Below are positions 47,336 to 58,500 of a DNA stretch of 64,000 bases, piece by piece. The stretch is taken from assembly GCA_012976225.1 (NCBI GenBank), contig JAAVVG010000031.1:124001-188000 (forward strand), written 5' to 3'. Each line of letters starts with the position of its first letter. Within the stretch, counting starts at the first letter, position 1. Both the position numbers and the translations under genes were made by a program. The notes beneath the pieces were generated by a model that saw only the letters and a list, made by a program, of their open reading frames with translations, did no database searches and was not told where the DNA came from. The stretch comes from Golubevia sp. BC0850 (Eukaryota; Basidiomycota; Exobasidiomycetes; Golubeviales; Golubeviaceae).

Positions 47336-49653
47336 ATGGCAGATGAACCACCAACTCCAACTTTAGCTTCATCTTCTTCCAACTCTTCCAATCTCTCCAC
47401 TGACTCTACTTCAAACTCTTTATCCGCAAATAACATCTCGAAGGCTTTTTCGACTGGAGCTAACAATCCAATGAGCAACCATCAACGTACAACTTCAAAC
47501 GAGAGCAATTCTTCTTTGAATGCTCCTCCTCTAGTGAGGATGTCTGGAGGTGCTTTCGATGATGAGAAGAGCGCTTTAGCTGCTCTCTTGCAGGGAATGC
47601 AGAGCTTACAGCTGGAGGTGAGTACTTCAAAAGAATCTTTAGACGATCTCGCAGAAGCTCTGCAGAGCTTAGAAGGGTGGGGATCAGGTTTGGGATGCAA
47701 AAAGCAAAGGAAGGCAAGGCTATGCCGAGGTGGAAGCAACACTGCTCAGAGCTGCTTTACACTCTCTTCTTCGCGAACTGGACTTTGATAGATTCGTATG
47801 AGAATTTCAGGCTTAGTAGAGTCTCACAGAGAGCCCCTGAGAGCATCACGTTGCCTCAATCGTTCCCCGTGTGCTGGCATGGGACAGAGGGGAAGGCTGG
47901 AGCTCTGGGTCCATCTAATCGTCCCTTCCTTCCGCAGGTGGAAGTTCCAGACTTGCGGGAAATGTGATGCATTCCAGATCATATTTGGTCTGGACTGAAG
48001 TTTCATTCCGAGCTCGCAGCTCACTTGACTAGTAAGGTGCCTACTACCGCAACCTCTTCCTTCAAGAACATCGAATGTATGCATCCTTTGCTGAAACGAG
48101 AGAGTTTCTGAAACGAAGGATTGATGTCTGAGGCTGTCTTTCTCTCTCCAATCACCTACTCACATCCTTTTATCTCCCCATCTCTCTTCCTTGTCCAGGT
48201 GGCCCGACTTCATGCCAGAATGGACTCTGCAGATGATCACCGAGGAGCTTCACCTTCTCGATTTGGATCAGGAGGGAGATCTCCAATGGCGTCTCCAGCC
48301 AGCATGCCATTAGGGCTTTCACGATCTCACTCTTCTCGATCTCAAAATGGTTTACAATCTGGATCTTCATCTCCTGAGCTTCAGCCAGTCTTAGCACCTC
48401 ATCTAGCCTTAGCACCTTCAGCCATGGCTCAACCAGCTCCTCTATTAGCAACAGAACCAAGTCTTGGCCTTTGGTGTGTAGTACCAGCTGGTGGAGCGGG
48501 AACAAGACTCTGGCCACTTTCAAGAGAAGGTTATCCAAAATTTTTACTAGATTTAACAGGAGCAGGAAGATCCTTACTCCAATCGACTTGGGACAGGTTA
48601 TTACCATTATCAGGATCAAACAAATTGATGATCGTTACGGGAGCAGCTCATATTACTGGAGTTTCAGAACAACTACCTGAATTATCAGCTTTGAATCTTT
48701 TAGCAGAACCTTCACCTAAAGAATCAGCAGCCGCTATCGGATTCGCAGCTGCAGTCTTAGCAAAGAGAGATCCAGAAGCTGTGCTAGGAAGTTTCGCTGC
48801 TGATCACATCATTAGTGGAAGAGATGCTTTCGAATCTGCTGTGACTGAAGCTGTAATGGTGGCTCGTTCTTCTTCTGAGAAACTAGGTGAAGTCGCAACT
48901 GATGATGGATATCTAGTAACTATCGGAATTGCTCCTTCTCACCCTTCTACTGGATTTGGTTACATCAAATTAGGTCAAGCTCTAGATGTCAAGCAAGCTC
49001 CAAACGCTAGGCGAGTTACGGAATTCAAAGAGAAGCCAGATGCAAAGACCGCTTCCAAATATTTGAGCACTGGAGATTACAGGTGGAATGGTGGAATGTT
49101 CGTCGTCAAAGCTAGAACTCTACTTCAACTGTTAAAGAAGAACGTTCCAGAACTATGGAAAGGTTTAGAGGAGATTGCAGAAGCTTGGTCGGAAGCTGAG
49201 AAGATCCTAGAAGATTCAACTAAATCAGAAGACCAGGTTAGAGAATCTATCGCCAGAAGAGATGAGGTTTTAAAAAGGATTTGGCCAACTCTACCGAAGA
49301 TTGCTATTGATCATGCAGTTGCTGAACCTGCTGCTAGAGATGGAAAGGTTGCTGTCGTTCCTGCTACTTTCGGTTGGGATGATGTTGGTGATTTCTCAAG
49401 TCTTGCAGATTTGATTCCTGCCGAAAGAGGGAATGAAGCTAGGGTTTTGGGAGATCAGAAATTAGTCGTGACGGAATCTCAAGCTGGTGGTTTAATCGTC
49501 CCTGCTGCCGGTAGAATTGTAGCTTGCCTTGGAGTTGATGATGTGGTGGTCGTCGACACTCCAGACGCTCTGCTTATTACTACAAGAGCTAGAAGTCAAG
49601 ATGTCAAGAAGATCGTGGCGAGGTGTAAGAAGAGTTTCCCTGCTCTTTGTTAA
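47336..49653 (+). CDS. Bacterial-type mannose-1-phosphate guanylyltransferase (ManC-like) with N-terminal extension
   Basis: Exons 47336-47617 and 48199-49653 give 578 residues. Exon 1 is Ser/Asn-rich and ends in a short coiled coil that continues over the splice (LLQGMQSLQLE, VARLHARMDSA). The catalytic domain starts near residue 180: PAGGAGTRLWPLSREGYPKF is the nucleotidyltransferase signature, followed by EPSPKESAAAIGFAAAVLA, GSFAADHII, TGFGYIKLG, TEFKEKPD, YRWNGGMFVVKA and TFGWDDVGDFSSL. This is the bacterial ManC layout, closest in feel to actinobacterial forms. Fungal Psa1/Mpg1 has a different core and a hexapeptide-repeat tail, absent here. It should make GDP-mannose from mannose-1-phosphate and GTP. 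Transfer from bacteria is inferred, not shown. Confidence 0.85.
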
Positions 49654-50470
49654 ATCTGCACTTCAATTTGATCATCCAATCCAATCTCTCCAACTTTCGA
49701 ATCTCGATTATCTAATTGTGGTTCTTCAAAACGCCTCAACTTCTTCTTCAACAATATCAGCCTTCTCTTTCTCTTTCTTTGGACAATCGTTACCTTTTCT
49801 TTTCTCCATTGCCTCATGCTCCCCAAACAAATCTATACTCCATCTTTAATTTCCAACCCTTTTGCCAATTGAAACAAGCAATCCTATTTTGCTTTTTTGC
49901 GGTCTTCTCCCACCTCAACTTCCGCCAATTCGCTGTCTTTTTGTATCTTTCATTCAAGGGTTGGTCGTTGAGAAAAAAAAGACTTTCTTTCTGGGTTTCA
50001 CTGACTATCAAGCCTTTTGAGAATTCTGTTCGGTGGGACGAGACGAACAGTGTCGTTCTCGTCTCGATTTCAGACTTTGAGACGGTGTATTTACAGGAAG
50101 TACAATGAGACATTGAAGGACAAGAACGAGCAAAAACAGATATTGTTGTACATGAAGCCCAAATTTGCGGAACTTAAAGAAAGAAGGGACTCCGGCATCG
50201 TCTTTTTTTTCTCCTCCTCTCATTCTCTCTCCTCCAAATCAAAAGAACTAATGCCTTTCCCTCGATAAGCCGTACCCTCGTTGAACAATTTCCATCCTAA
50301 ATTCTGAATCCCAGACTTTTCTTCCATCTCCAGACGTCTTTCACTGGATTGAATTCCACCAGGGCGTCATCTTCTCTCCTTTTGATTCGTCACCAACTGG
50401 AAGAAAAGGGTAGAGGCCGTTGGACATGTCAGATGAGACTTCTCGTTGAGTTTAGTCAAAAGCAAAGGGT
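49654..50470. other. Intergenic, pyrimidine-rich
   Basis: About 800 bases downstream of the ManC-like gene, T/C-rich to 50000 and mixed after. Presumably the 3' untranslated region of that gene and the end of the minus-strand leucine-rich gene. I see no gene. Confidence 0.4.
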
Positions 50471-51873
50471 TTATTTCAACTCACTTGTTTCTCCTACTTC
50501 CAAGGTCCTTAGCTTCAACTTCCCACTTTTGACCATCTCGTTTCCTTCTAAGACTTCCCTTGCCTCTTTCCAAACTTTGAGCAACCGCGGAGAAGCCATT
50601 TCTGAACCTGCAGTATCGATCGGATTAGATGGGATCACCAGTTGTTTGAGATCTAGAAAACCTTTGCTCGAGAGGATAGCAGATAACAGAGTCTCTTCTG
50701 CGAATGAGTTTTGGTCCTGAGGATTGGATCTGTCAAACCAGTGAACAAGTAGATGAAGCACCTCAACCCTAGATACGGAAGCAATTAGCTCCTCTCTCCT
50801 CATCGATCTCAGTGAAAACCCGTCCAAACTCAATATCTTCAATGCCTTGAATTTCGAGAGATACGAACTCAGAGAGTTTGAGCGATGGATGTTGATGAGA
50901 CGGAGATGCTTGATTGAGGAGTAAGATTCGGCGAGACTTGAGAGAAAATCCACTGAGACTTCAGCTCTTGAATTTGCTCCAGAGGTCGTAGTTGCATCAC
51001 CACCAAGCACCTCCAGAGAATCGAGGGAGTTGGTAACCAGAAGAAAGTGATAAACTGCTGCTGTCTCCAGATTTCCTCCTACCAAGCTACTTTCTTCATC
51101 TCTCCATCTTTTCCATCCTCTGTTGTTGATGGAGCCATCATCCCAGATAATCTTGGGTGAGAGCCAGCTGCTTGACGTTTGATAGACCTTTGAAGGTTTC
51201 CGAGTACTCCGAAAGATCAGCGAAGGATGAGTAGTCTATATTGAAACCCAGAGGAGCTTGAGTCAAATTAGAGCAGAACACTATTGCCAATCAGATCAAG
51301 CGGGAAAGATTGAAGGTCAGTTTGAGGGGCGAGCTAGGGCAAGTGGAGAGACGAGGGACCTTTCAACTCACCCAGGATCCAGATCATGTTCTGTGCAGTC
51401 ATGTTCCATTTTTGATCTGCACCAGAGTCCACGAAGAGCCTCTTCAGGGAATGAGTGAGGAATGGAAGTGGGAAGCCCCTTCCTTGGCTAATAGCCACCA
51501 ATGGGAACGAGAAGTTTCCACCTGCTAGGACTAGAGTCTGAAGGTTCTGGCACTTGATCAGAATGCTTCGCAACACTTGATGTTCAGCTTCGCCTTGAGT
51601 CAGCTTTCGTCCAGCCGCAGAATTAAGAGCTTTCCTCAGCTTGATGAAGGAAGCGCTCTCTTCTTTAGTGGGAACGTCTTTCAGCTGCCGTACCACCAGC
51701 TGCTTGATCTGGCTACCGTGTCCCGGCTCTCTTTGGAGTAGAAGGTTGATCGATCCCATGCTGAGCGCATTTAAAGTAATGGTTTGGAGGAGGGAAGGAT
51801 ACCAACCCCCTGAATCCCAATTTAAAGAAACAGTTCTCATGGCTTCTCGCCTCTTTGTTTGGGCGATTATCAC
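50471..51873 (-). pseudogene. Leucine-rich repeat protein gene with apparent frameshift
   Basis: Two good exons join at GTGAGT: one from 51873 down to about 51370 (SLLQTITLNALSMGSINLLL, CQNLQTLVLAGGNFSFPL, THSLKRLFVDSGADQ), and one from about 51285 (NLTQAPLGFNIDYSSF, GLSNVKQLALT). Within the second, at about 51162, the reading must change frame in a run of three C to reach KIIWDDGSINNRGWKRW and SIKHLRLINIHRSNSLS, down to 50471. No splice fits, so a one-base indel is likely. No F-box was found at the start. The pattern is that of fungal F-box/LRR proteins and resembles the pseudogene at 30.9-32.4 kb in type. A sequencing error could also explain it. Confidence 0.5.
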
Positions 51874-51975
51874 AGTCTGAAGGATACCATTCCACCTTCG
51901 TTCGAGTTGACGTTCGGGCCACCCTCTTTGGAAGCTGTGCTTCGCGGACGGGAGGGTGAGAGCCGAGAGGAGACG

Positions 51976-52581
51976 TATAAAATGATATGCTCATCCAGTT
52001 CCTTCTTGCTTCTTGACCACTCACTCCTTCTTCGACAACTCTCTTTTTCCTTCATTTTCCTTTCAATATCTTCTTTTTAACGGATTCTATGAATGTGAGT
52101 ATCGTTCAAGAAGTAGGATTGGTTCTGGTCGCTGTTCCTAACCCACCTCCTCCCAATTCGGTCCCCCTCTCAGGCCTCATTCAAAGCAACCTCTTCCGCT
52201 TTACCTACTCAATTCAGGGCGAATATAGAGAGTGAATCTTTACTGTTCTGGTTAGGAGGTTGCTTAGACTTTTGAGAGGATAGGAGAGCAGGGAAGAGCG
52301 GAAGCAGATGATGTCGACGTTGGAGAAGACTCATTCATGCTTTACACCTCTAGTCAAACCTCTTCTTTCTATCACTCTTGACACCACGAGTTGATTATTC
52401 CAACACTTTTTTTCATTTCACTTTCTCTCTTCATTCTCAGAGATAGTTGCTCTCTGAAGTTGCCTTCGTGAGTCATGGCCTTATCTTCACAGAGTCTTTC
52501 CTACCTCCTTCTGACACTCCTTCCTTTTCCCACTTTCTCTTTTTGATCTCTTTCTCAGAAACCGGCTCTATTTCTGTCTAA
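51976..52581 (+). ncRNA. Possible spliced non-coding transcript
   Basis: TATAAAA at 51976 is followed by a C/T-rich leader and donor GTGAGTATC at 52095. Then come two micro-exons with textbook borders: 52441-52467 (27 bases) and 52559-52581 (23 bases), each with a pyrimidine-rich acceptor and a GTGAGT donor. Their joined sequence has no useful reading frame: ATGAAT runs into a stop at once. They could also be leader exons of a lost or unseen downstream gene. Evidence is splice and TATA consensus only. Confidence 0.3.
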
Positions 52582-52795
52582 GTGAGTATCTCTCTTGTCT
52601 TAACTTTGCTTCTCTCACTCGCACCTCCCCAGCTTCGTCTCCGTCGATTTCGTATCACCCCCCTCTCCTTATGTTTAATAGATACAGCTACAATTTTTCA
52701 CTCGGATTTTTTATTCTTCTTACTTGACCAAGACTATCCCAAGCCTGCCCCAAGCTTGAACCAGTTTTGAGGCTATTTTCATCCTTCGTTCTCGA

Positions 52796-52935
52796 GCTTG
52801 GTTCAAGTAGCCTTCAAGCCTGGTCCAAGGTTGGAGGATCTCCAAGATTGGGTCAAGCTTGCTTCCATTGGTATGATATTCTTGCCCAAGACCCCTTTAC
52901 CAAGGTTTGGTCAAGGGCATCTCAAGATTGGTCAA
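52796..52935 (+). repeat. Imperfect repeats of a CAAGRTTGGTCAAG unit
   Basis: At least five related copies lie within 140 bases, for example CAAGATTGGGTCAAG, CAAGGTTTGGTCAAG and CAAGATTGGTCAAG, with partial units such as TCCAAGGTTGG between. Parts are self-complementary (CCAAG with CTTGG). No coding or known element explains them. Confidence 0.55.
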
Positions 52936-53647
52936 GATTGACCACCGCTACCCGTGTAGGAAAGGGAGTGAAATCAGATGTAATCTCTTGTCCTTCTTCT
53001 ATTGGATTGAGTACAAAATGCACTCACGCTACTCAAAATGTCTTCTTGTAGATGAGATGAATCTTCTCTTGAAGACGGAAAGGCAGAAGATGCGAATGCT
53101 AGGACTTAAGAAAGGGAACGTCTGAGTTTTGAATTTCAGACCGACGCCCACGGTTTCTAATCATCTCAGTCTACCTTTGCTAATCATCTCTTGATATCCA
53201 GTAACAAAGGGATGAAAATATGACAACTTCCAAGAAAATGATGAAAAAAGGGAGGTGAAGATACCGCGGTACTGACTACTGGCCAAGATAAACGAAGCGA
53301 TAGAATGCGAGTACAAACTGAAGTTCTCAAAGCAAAGAAAGCATTGATGTCGAAAAGTTGAAAGATTTAAAGGAAAAAAAACAGGAAGATTGGTCCAGTA
53401 AAGGAACAGAAATCGGTGGAAAGCGGGATCCAGTCAAAGCAAAGAACAAAGCTGGATGACTCCCAGATCATAACTATCAGTCTTCTGCCGGAGCTTTGTT
53501 GACAGAACTGTCATCGCAAGTTTGACAGCTGTTATTCTTCTCACACTATGGAGAGGAAGTTGGAGAAGGACTTCATTGTCACAGCCTTCAAACTGAATCT
53601 CCCATCCCATCCCATTTGCTAGATTCTCACTCGACTCACACCTTTCA

Positions 53648-55195
53648 ATGGCCTCATCAGCTACTCCCTCATCTCTCAATGATATCAGAGTGAAAAACGA
53701 AGGAACTCCCGACTCAGTAGGAGACGAAGACATTGACTGCCTCTTCAAGATCAGAGTCGAGTTCCATAACAAGAATGTTCATGAGTATCTCTTCTATCTC
53801 TTGGAATGCTCCTAACTCTATTTGAAATTCTTAGCTAAATCAATCCTCTCCTTCTCCTCAAGATATCGGTAGAGAAGATCCCTCAGTCTACTCTCAATCC
53901 ATACGCAACCTTGCACCTTCAACTCTCTCAATGATTCTTTCGGAAATCCGTCAAATGCAAGGACTACTTTCTTTTCATTCCTCAGAAATGGAAATTCATC
54001 TCGACAGATGTAAGAAAGAATTAGAAAACTCTGGTCGTTCTTCTCCTTTCTTTCCTTCTGATACTAATGATAGAACTACTTGGTATTATCTTTCGATGAA
54101 GGTGAATCCTGAACATGGATTAAGGATCACTTATAGAAATCGATTGAAGAAATATCTGCTGGAAAGGAGGTTGGAACAAAGACCTCTTTGTAGTATGAGG
54201 AAAATTAAGAAAGTCAAATGGGAGATTTGAAAACTTGGGCAAGTCGTTGGGTGGGTGTCGGAAGAATTCGATGAGGAGGAAGTTGATGAGGATGTTGAGG
54301 ATAAGGATGAAGTGGAATTGAGAGATGAAGATGAGAGAGAAGTGGAGGGTCATGATCAGAGTCCAATCAACGTCGATGGAGTCGACCGGGAAACAACCGA
54401 GCAAGAAGTTGAAAGAGAAATCCTTTAGGACGATATTTCGGATATTGAAATTGAAGAAGCTGAAGAAGGAAAAAAAGGAGATAAAGGAAAGGGAAAACAA
54501 ATTCAAGTCATAGAAATCGAAGATTCAGATTTAGAAGATGTTGGAGAAAACCCTCAACAGAATTAAGATTCAGAAGATGAAAATGAGAATGATATAGATT
54601 TGATTGAATTGATTTCAATGTCTCGAAATCAAGAGAAAAACCTTTAATTTCAAGTTCTAAAGAATTAAGATCTCCTTTTAATCAAGATTCTTCTTTTGAT
54701 AGAGATGGGAATCGTCAAAGTAGTAGTAGAACTAGTCTTCAAATTCCAGATTCAAATTCAAAGATTTCAACTCCAAAAATCAAGGGAAAGGGAAAGAGAG
54801 AAGAGCCTGAAGCTAGCTTTTCTCCTAAAGAAGAATTCGAACCTTCAGCTAAAATTCGTCCTAAGAGAAGATTGACTTCTGGAGATCAACGTCCTGACTA
54901 TACTCCTAAAGTTACTAAAGATGAAATTGAAATCAAACCTAGAAAGTCTTCTGAAACTAAACCTAAGAGAATATCTGATAGATCTCCGAGAAAATCTAAA
55001 TCTCAAGATTCTCCGACTTTTGAAAGGACGAGTCAATATGAAGGAAGTGCTAAAAGAAGGAAAAATGGCGGGATTGATTGGGAGGAGTATAAGAAGTTGA
55101 AGGAGAGAGAAAAGAGGAAAGGGAGAGGAAAAGATAAGGATATTCATTCGAGTTTTGAGGGGAAGGTGGACGATGAGGATCGATCTTTGGCTTGA
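53648..55195 (+). pseudogene. Unitary pseudogene of an acidic, probably nuclear protein
   Basis: Exon 1 (53648-53776, MASSATPSSLNDIRVKNEG to VEFHNKN) appears to splice to 53835 with a weak GTTCAT donor. It is followed by SPSPQDIGREDPSVYSQSIR and MILSEIRQMQGLLSFHSSEM. The frame then meets TGA at 54228, TAG at 54427, TAA at 54565 and TAA at 54645, with acidic coding-like sequence continuing between them (DEEEVDEDVEDKDEVE, IEIEDSDLEDVGENP). A one-base shift in a run of A near 54640 leads to SSKELRSPFNQDSSFD and a basic Ser/Pro-rich tail to 55195 (RSPRKSKSQDSPTFERTSQY). No intron explains the stops. The original family is not recognised; its charge suggests a nuclear protein. Confidence 0.6.
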
Positions 55196-55587
55196 TGGTT
55201 AGCATCGTGAAAGGACGAATCATTGTAACTTGTACTTGTATACTATCACATTTTATCGCTCTTCCTTTCCGAGGCAATCAGATGCTATACCCAGACTGAT
55301 TTTCCGTGCGATTGTCAGTCCAATTCACAAATAGAAGAAAGGAAAGGATTGCATTTTTGGTTTCTTCGACTTTGCTTTGTGAGCTAAGGATACATGAATG
55401 GTGAAAAATATAGATTGGATTGATTTGATTGATGAAATGCGAAGGAAATTTTAAGGCGAAGGGGAAATTGGGGGTGATAGGAGAGTGAGAAGAGGTGAGA
55501 GACCTGGAGTAAATGGGAACAAGGGGGAAATGAAATTGAAATTTTAATCGTCGATATTCTGAGCACTCGTCAAACGTCTGCTGAGAG
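55196..55587. other. Intergenic between convergent loci
   Basis: This 390-base gap lies between the pseudogene end and the Ubp2 stop. A/G-rich on the plus strand, with no recognisable element. Confidence 0.4.
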
Positions 55588-58500
55588 TTATGATAGATGT
55601 TCTTCTGTGACAATTGGCTCGTCCGTTACGACAGTTCCGATTGGAGAAGGAGGCGGAGGAGCAGAGGAAGGATAGAAAGGGGCATTTGAAGTTGAGTCTC
55701 CAAGATTTTCCATTTCGACTTCTGAGTTGTGAGGATTGCTAACTTCTGCTAATTCGACCTGTCGATTGATAGTTTCGACTAGCGCATTTGAAGAGTTTTG
55801 AAGATCTGAACGAACGAAACAGAGGAGGTAGGGTGTTGCTCCAGTAGTGCTACGAAGAAGACGGTGGGGGATGAAGATTGGAAGAAACAGAAGGAGATAG
55901 TTCAGAAAATGTGTAGACAAGGAGAATCAAAGTATTGAGCTCTAGTTGATGCAGCATGGCTTTACTCACTCTCGGAGAACTTCGTTTCTCGAACACTTGG
56001 TGACGACTGAGTCGTTATACTTAAACCAGGTACTCTGCTGACTCAGATCTTCTTCTGGTAGCTGACGTTGACAGATCCAGTAGTGGCCATGCGAGGCCTC
56101 ACCTGAGCGTAAAAGGGTGACAAAAAAAGCGAGACTTACCTTCAGTATCGCTTTTTTCCGAAGTCTTCGCAGCTTCAAGCAAGAAGGAGAAAGTTATAAC
56201 CAGCCTAGTCCTCCAGTTTTATCATCACTCACCTCTGTGCATGAACACGCTAACAAGTTGATATTCGACTCGCATCTCTTCATTCCAAAGATCTTCCATC
56301 TCAGCTTTCAGCCTCGAGATTCTCGTCTCACATTCTGCGATTTCCTGTTCTAGCCCTTTTGAGTATTCTGAAAGAAATTGAGGAAAAAAGTTTGAATTTT
56401 CCAAGATTGGAAGAGTGAAAAGAGGCTCGAGGGGAAGACGTTGTTGCGAGGCTGCGACAACGGAGGGTTCTGTCTCCTCTATGAGAGGTGGAGGGGGCAT
56501 GATCTGAAGTCTTTCCAGATAGGAAGAGACCGCATTGAGAGAAGATGATATGGTTGGCTGCAAAGGGGAGAATGAAAAACGAATAAAAACGAATAAGGGT
56601 GAGTCAATGAACTCGGATCCTACCTGGGGGGTAGAGATTGAACTTACCTGATTAGCCGGCTTAAGACTCTTGATCCGCGCTCTCAGTTCTCCGATTTCCT
56701 TTCTCTTGATCTTGCTCTCTTTCCTCTTCTCCAATCTAGTCACGTCACTCTGCTCTGCTGGATTGAAATCCAGATATCTATCCAACCAAATCTTCTCTTC
56801 GAAAGCAAGATGAGCTTGACTTTTGAAAAGCATCGACTTCTCTCGATCATACTGTACTCTTTGAAGCTGAATTTGAAGAATGGGAGGTGGATCAACAAGA
56901 TTGACGGTACGAACCACTTTACCTCCTTCTCCGAGCAGAGTCTCTTCGTCGAAGAATCCGTCTAATCCATCGTAAAGATCATGTCCTTCCTCCAGGACTT
57001 CGACCGGTAGGATCTTGAAGATTTCTTTCTTGACATGGACGCTAGAGCTTGATTGAGGTTTGAAACTCGAGTCTGTCGAGGGAACTTGCTGGACTTGCTG
57101 AGCGGTACGTCCTCGGAAAAGACTGTGAGGAGAGAGCAGAACCAGGATCGGAAATGGAAGCGATTAAGAGCGGGTCAGATTAAAGAATTGCACGGCACAC
57201 CTGGGCTCAGCACTCACCCACGAAGCAGATCTTGCCCCTCTCGATTCTCGTCCTCATCTTCTTCCTTCCCACTCTCGTCGTTCTGAGCACCTAATGCCAC
57301 TTCAAGTTGGAACATGACATTATCCAGACATTCACTGACATCTTGCTGGGCACCGAGCTGCATCAAAGAATTTTGAGTGCTCGCAGTGTCTTGAAGAGTG
57401 ATGGCAGGAAGAGAGGTTGTTGAAACTGGACCACCTGGAGCTGGAGAAAAGAATTGATCTGGAAGTGAATCTTCAATGGCTGCTTTGGTCTTGTTCGCCT
57501 CGTCTTGAGGGACTTCTTTCTCTGTAGGGGGCGGAGCCATCTCGACGTCACTGTCTCCTGTCAGCTGGGAAGTGGACTGTTCGATTGATGACGGCTCTTC
57601 GACCATGGTCTTGTCAGAGTTTAAGGGGTTTTCCTTGACCGCCTCGTTTCCTGGAAGAGCAACAGCAGCTGAATGAGCCGAATCGAGCTGAGAAGCGGAA
57701 TTCATTTCGACGTCTCCACTGGCATCTCCGTTACCTTTTCCATTTGAATTCTTGGTGAGATCCAGATCTTCTTCAGCTCTTGAAGAGACGAGAGCCAAGT
57801 AAGCTAGCTCTCTCTCTGGAGTCACAGCGAGAAAGGGGGAGGTTATCATGGCATTGAAGAGCTGTGCGAGCTGTTCCACGACTGCGGAAGTAGGGAGGTA
57901 AAAAGCGAAGCAGGTGAACTTGATGTTTCAGCAATTTTGAACGCAGGAGAGTAAAGAAAGCGAGAGCCCGAGACTTGAACTCACACTTCTTGGACCTCAG
58001 GACCTCTCTTTCAGTTACGAGTCGACCACCGACTCTTCTTTCCTTCCCTTTCCCGTTTCTATCCTCGGCTTGCCTTTCTGGGTCTTCAACGATAGATTCG
58101 GTAGTGAGAGAGAGACTTTCAGCTTCCCAGAGTTCCTTCGCCTCGATCACTCTCGTCCTAATCTCATTAACCACGAAGAAATACTGTAAAACGCTGTTGA
58201 GAAAACAAGTGTTACCGATATTGTTTAATCCAGCTGGCTTCTTTCCTTCACCAAATTCGAAAGCTTCAAACCCATTCTCTTCTTTCTTTCCAGTCTTGAC
58301 GAAACCTTCTAACATCTTTGACCCACTATTCTCAGCTATGATTCTTAAAGAGTTCTTGCATTTTGCGGTAAGCGAAGGATTATCAGCAATAGCCATTTCG
58401 TAAATTGTGATCAAGGTTTCATCATCTATTCCGAGTGGATACTCGATACTAAGGGTTTTGTAGGCATCTTCTAGTGAGATGTTCACGTCGAAGACTTGAT

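Noticed and set aside
53434-53772. Minus-strand 112-codon frame opposite the pseudogene exon 1
   Set aside because: It has no recognisable content, and the plus strand reads better.
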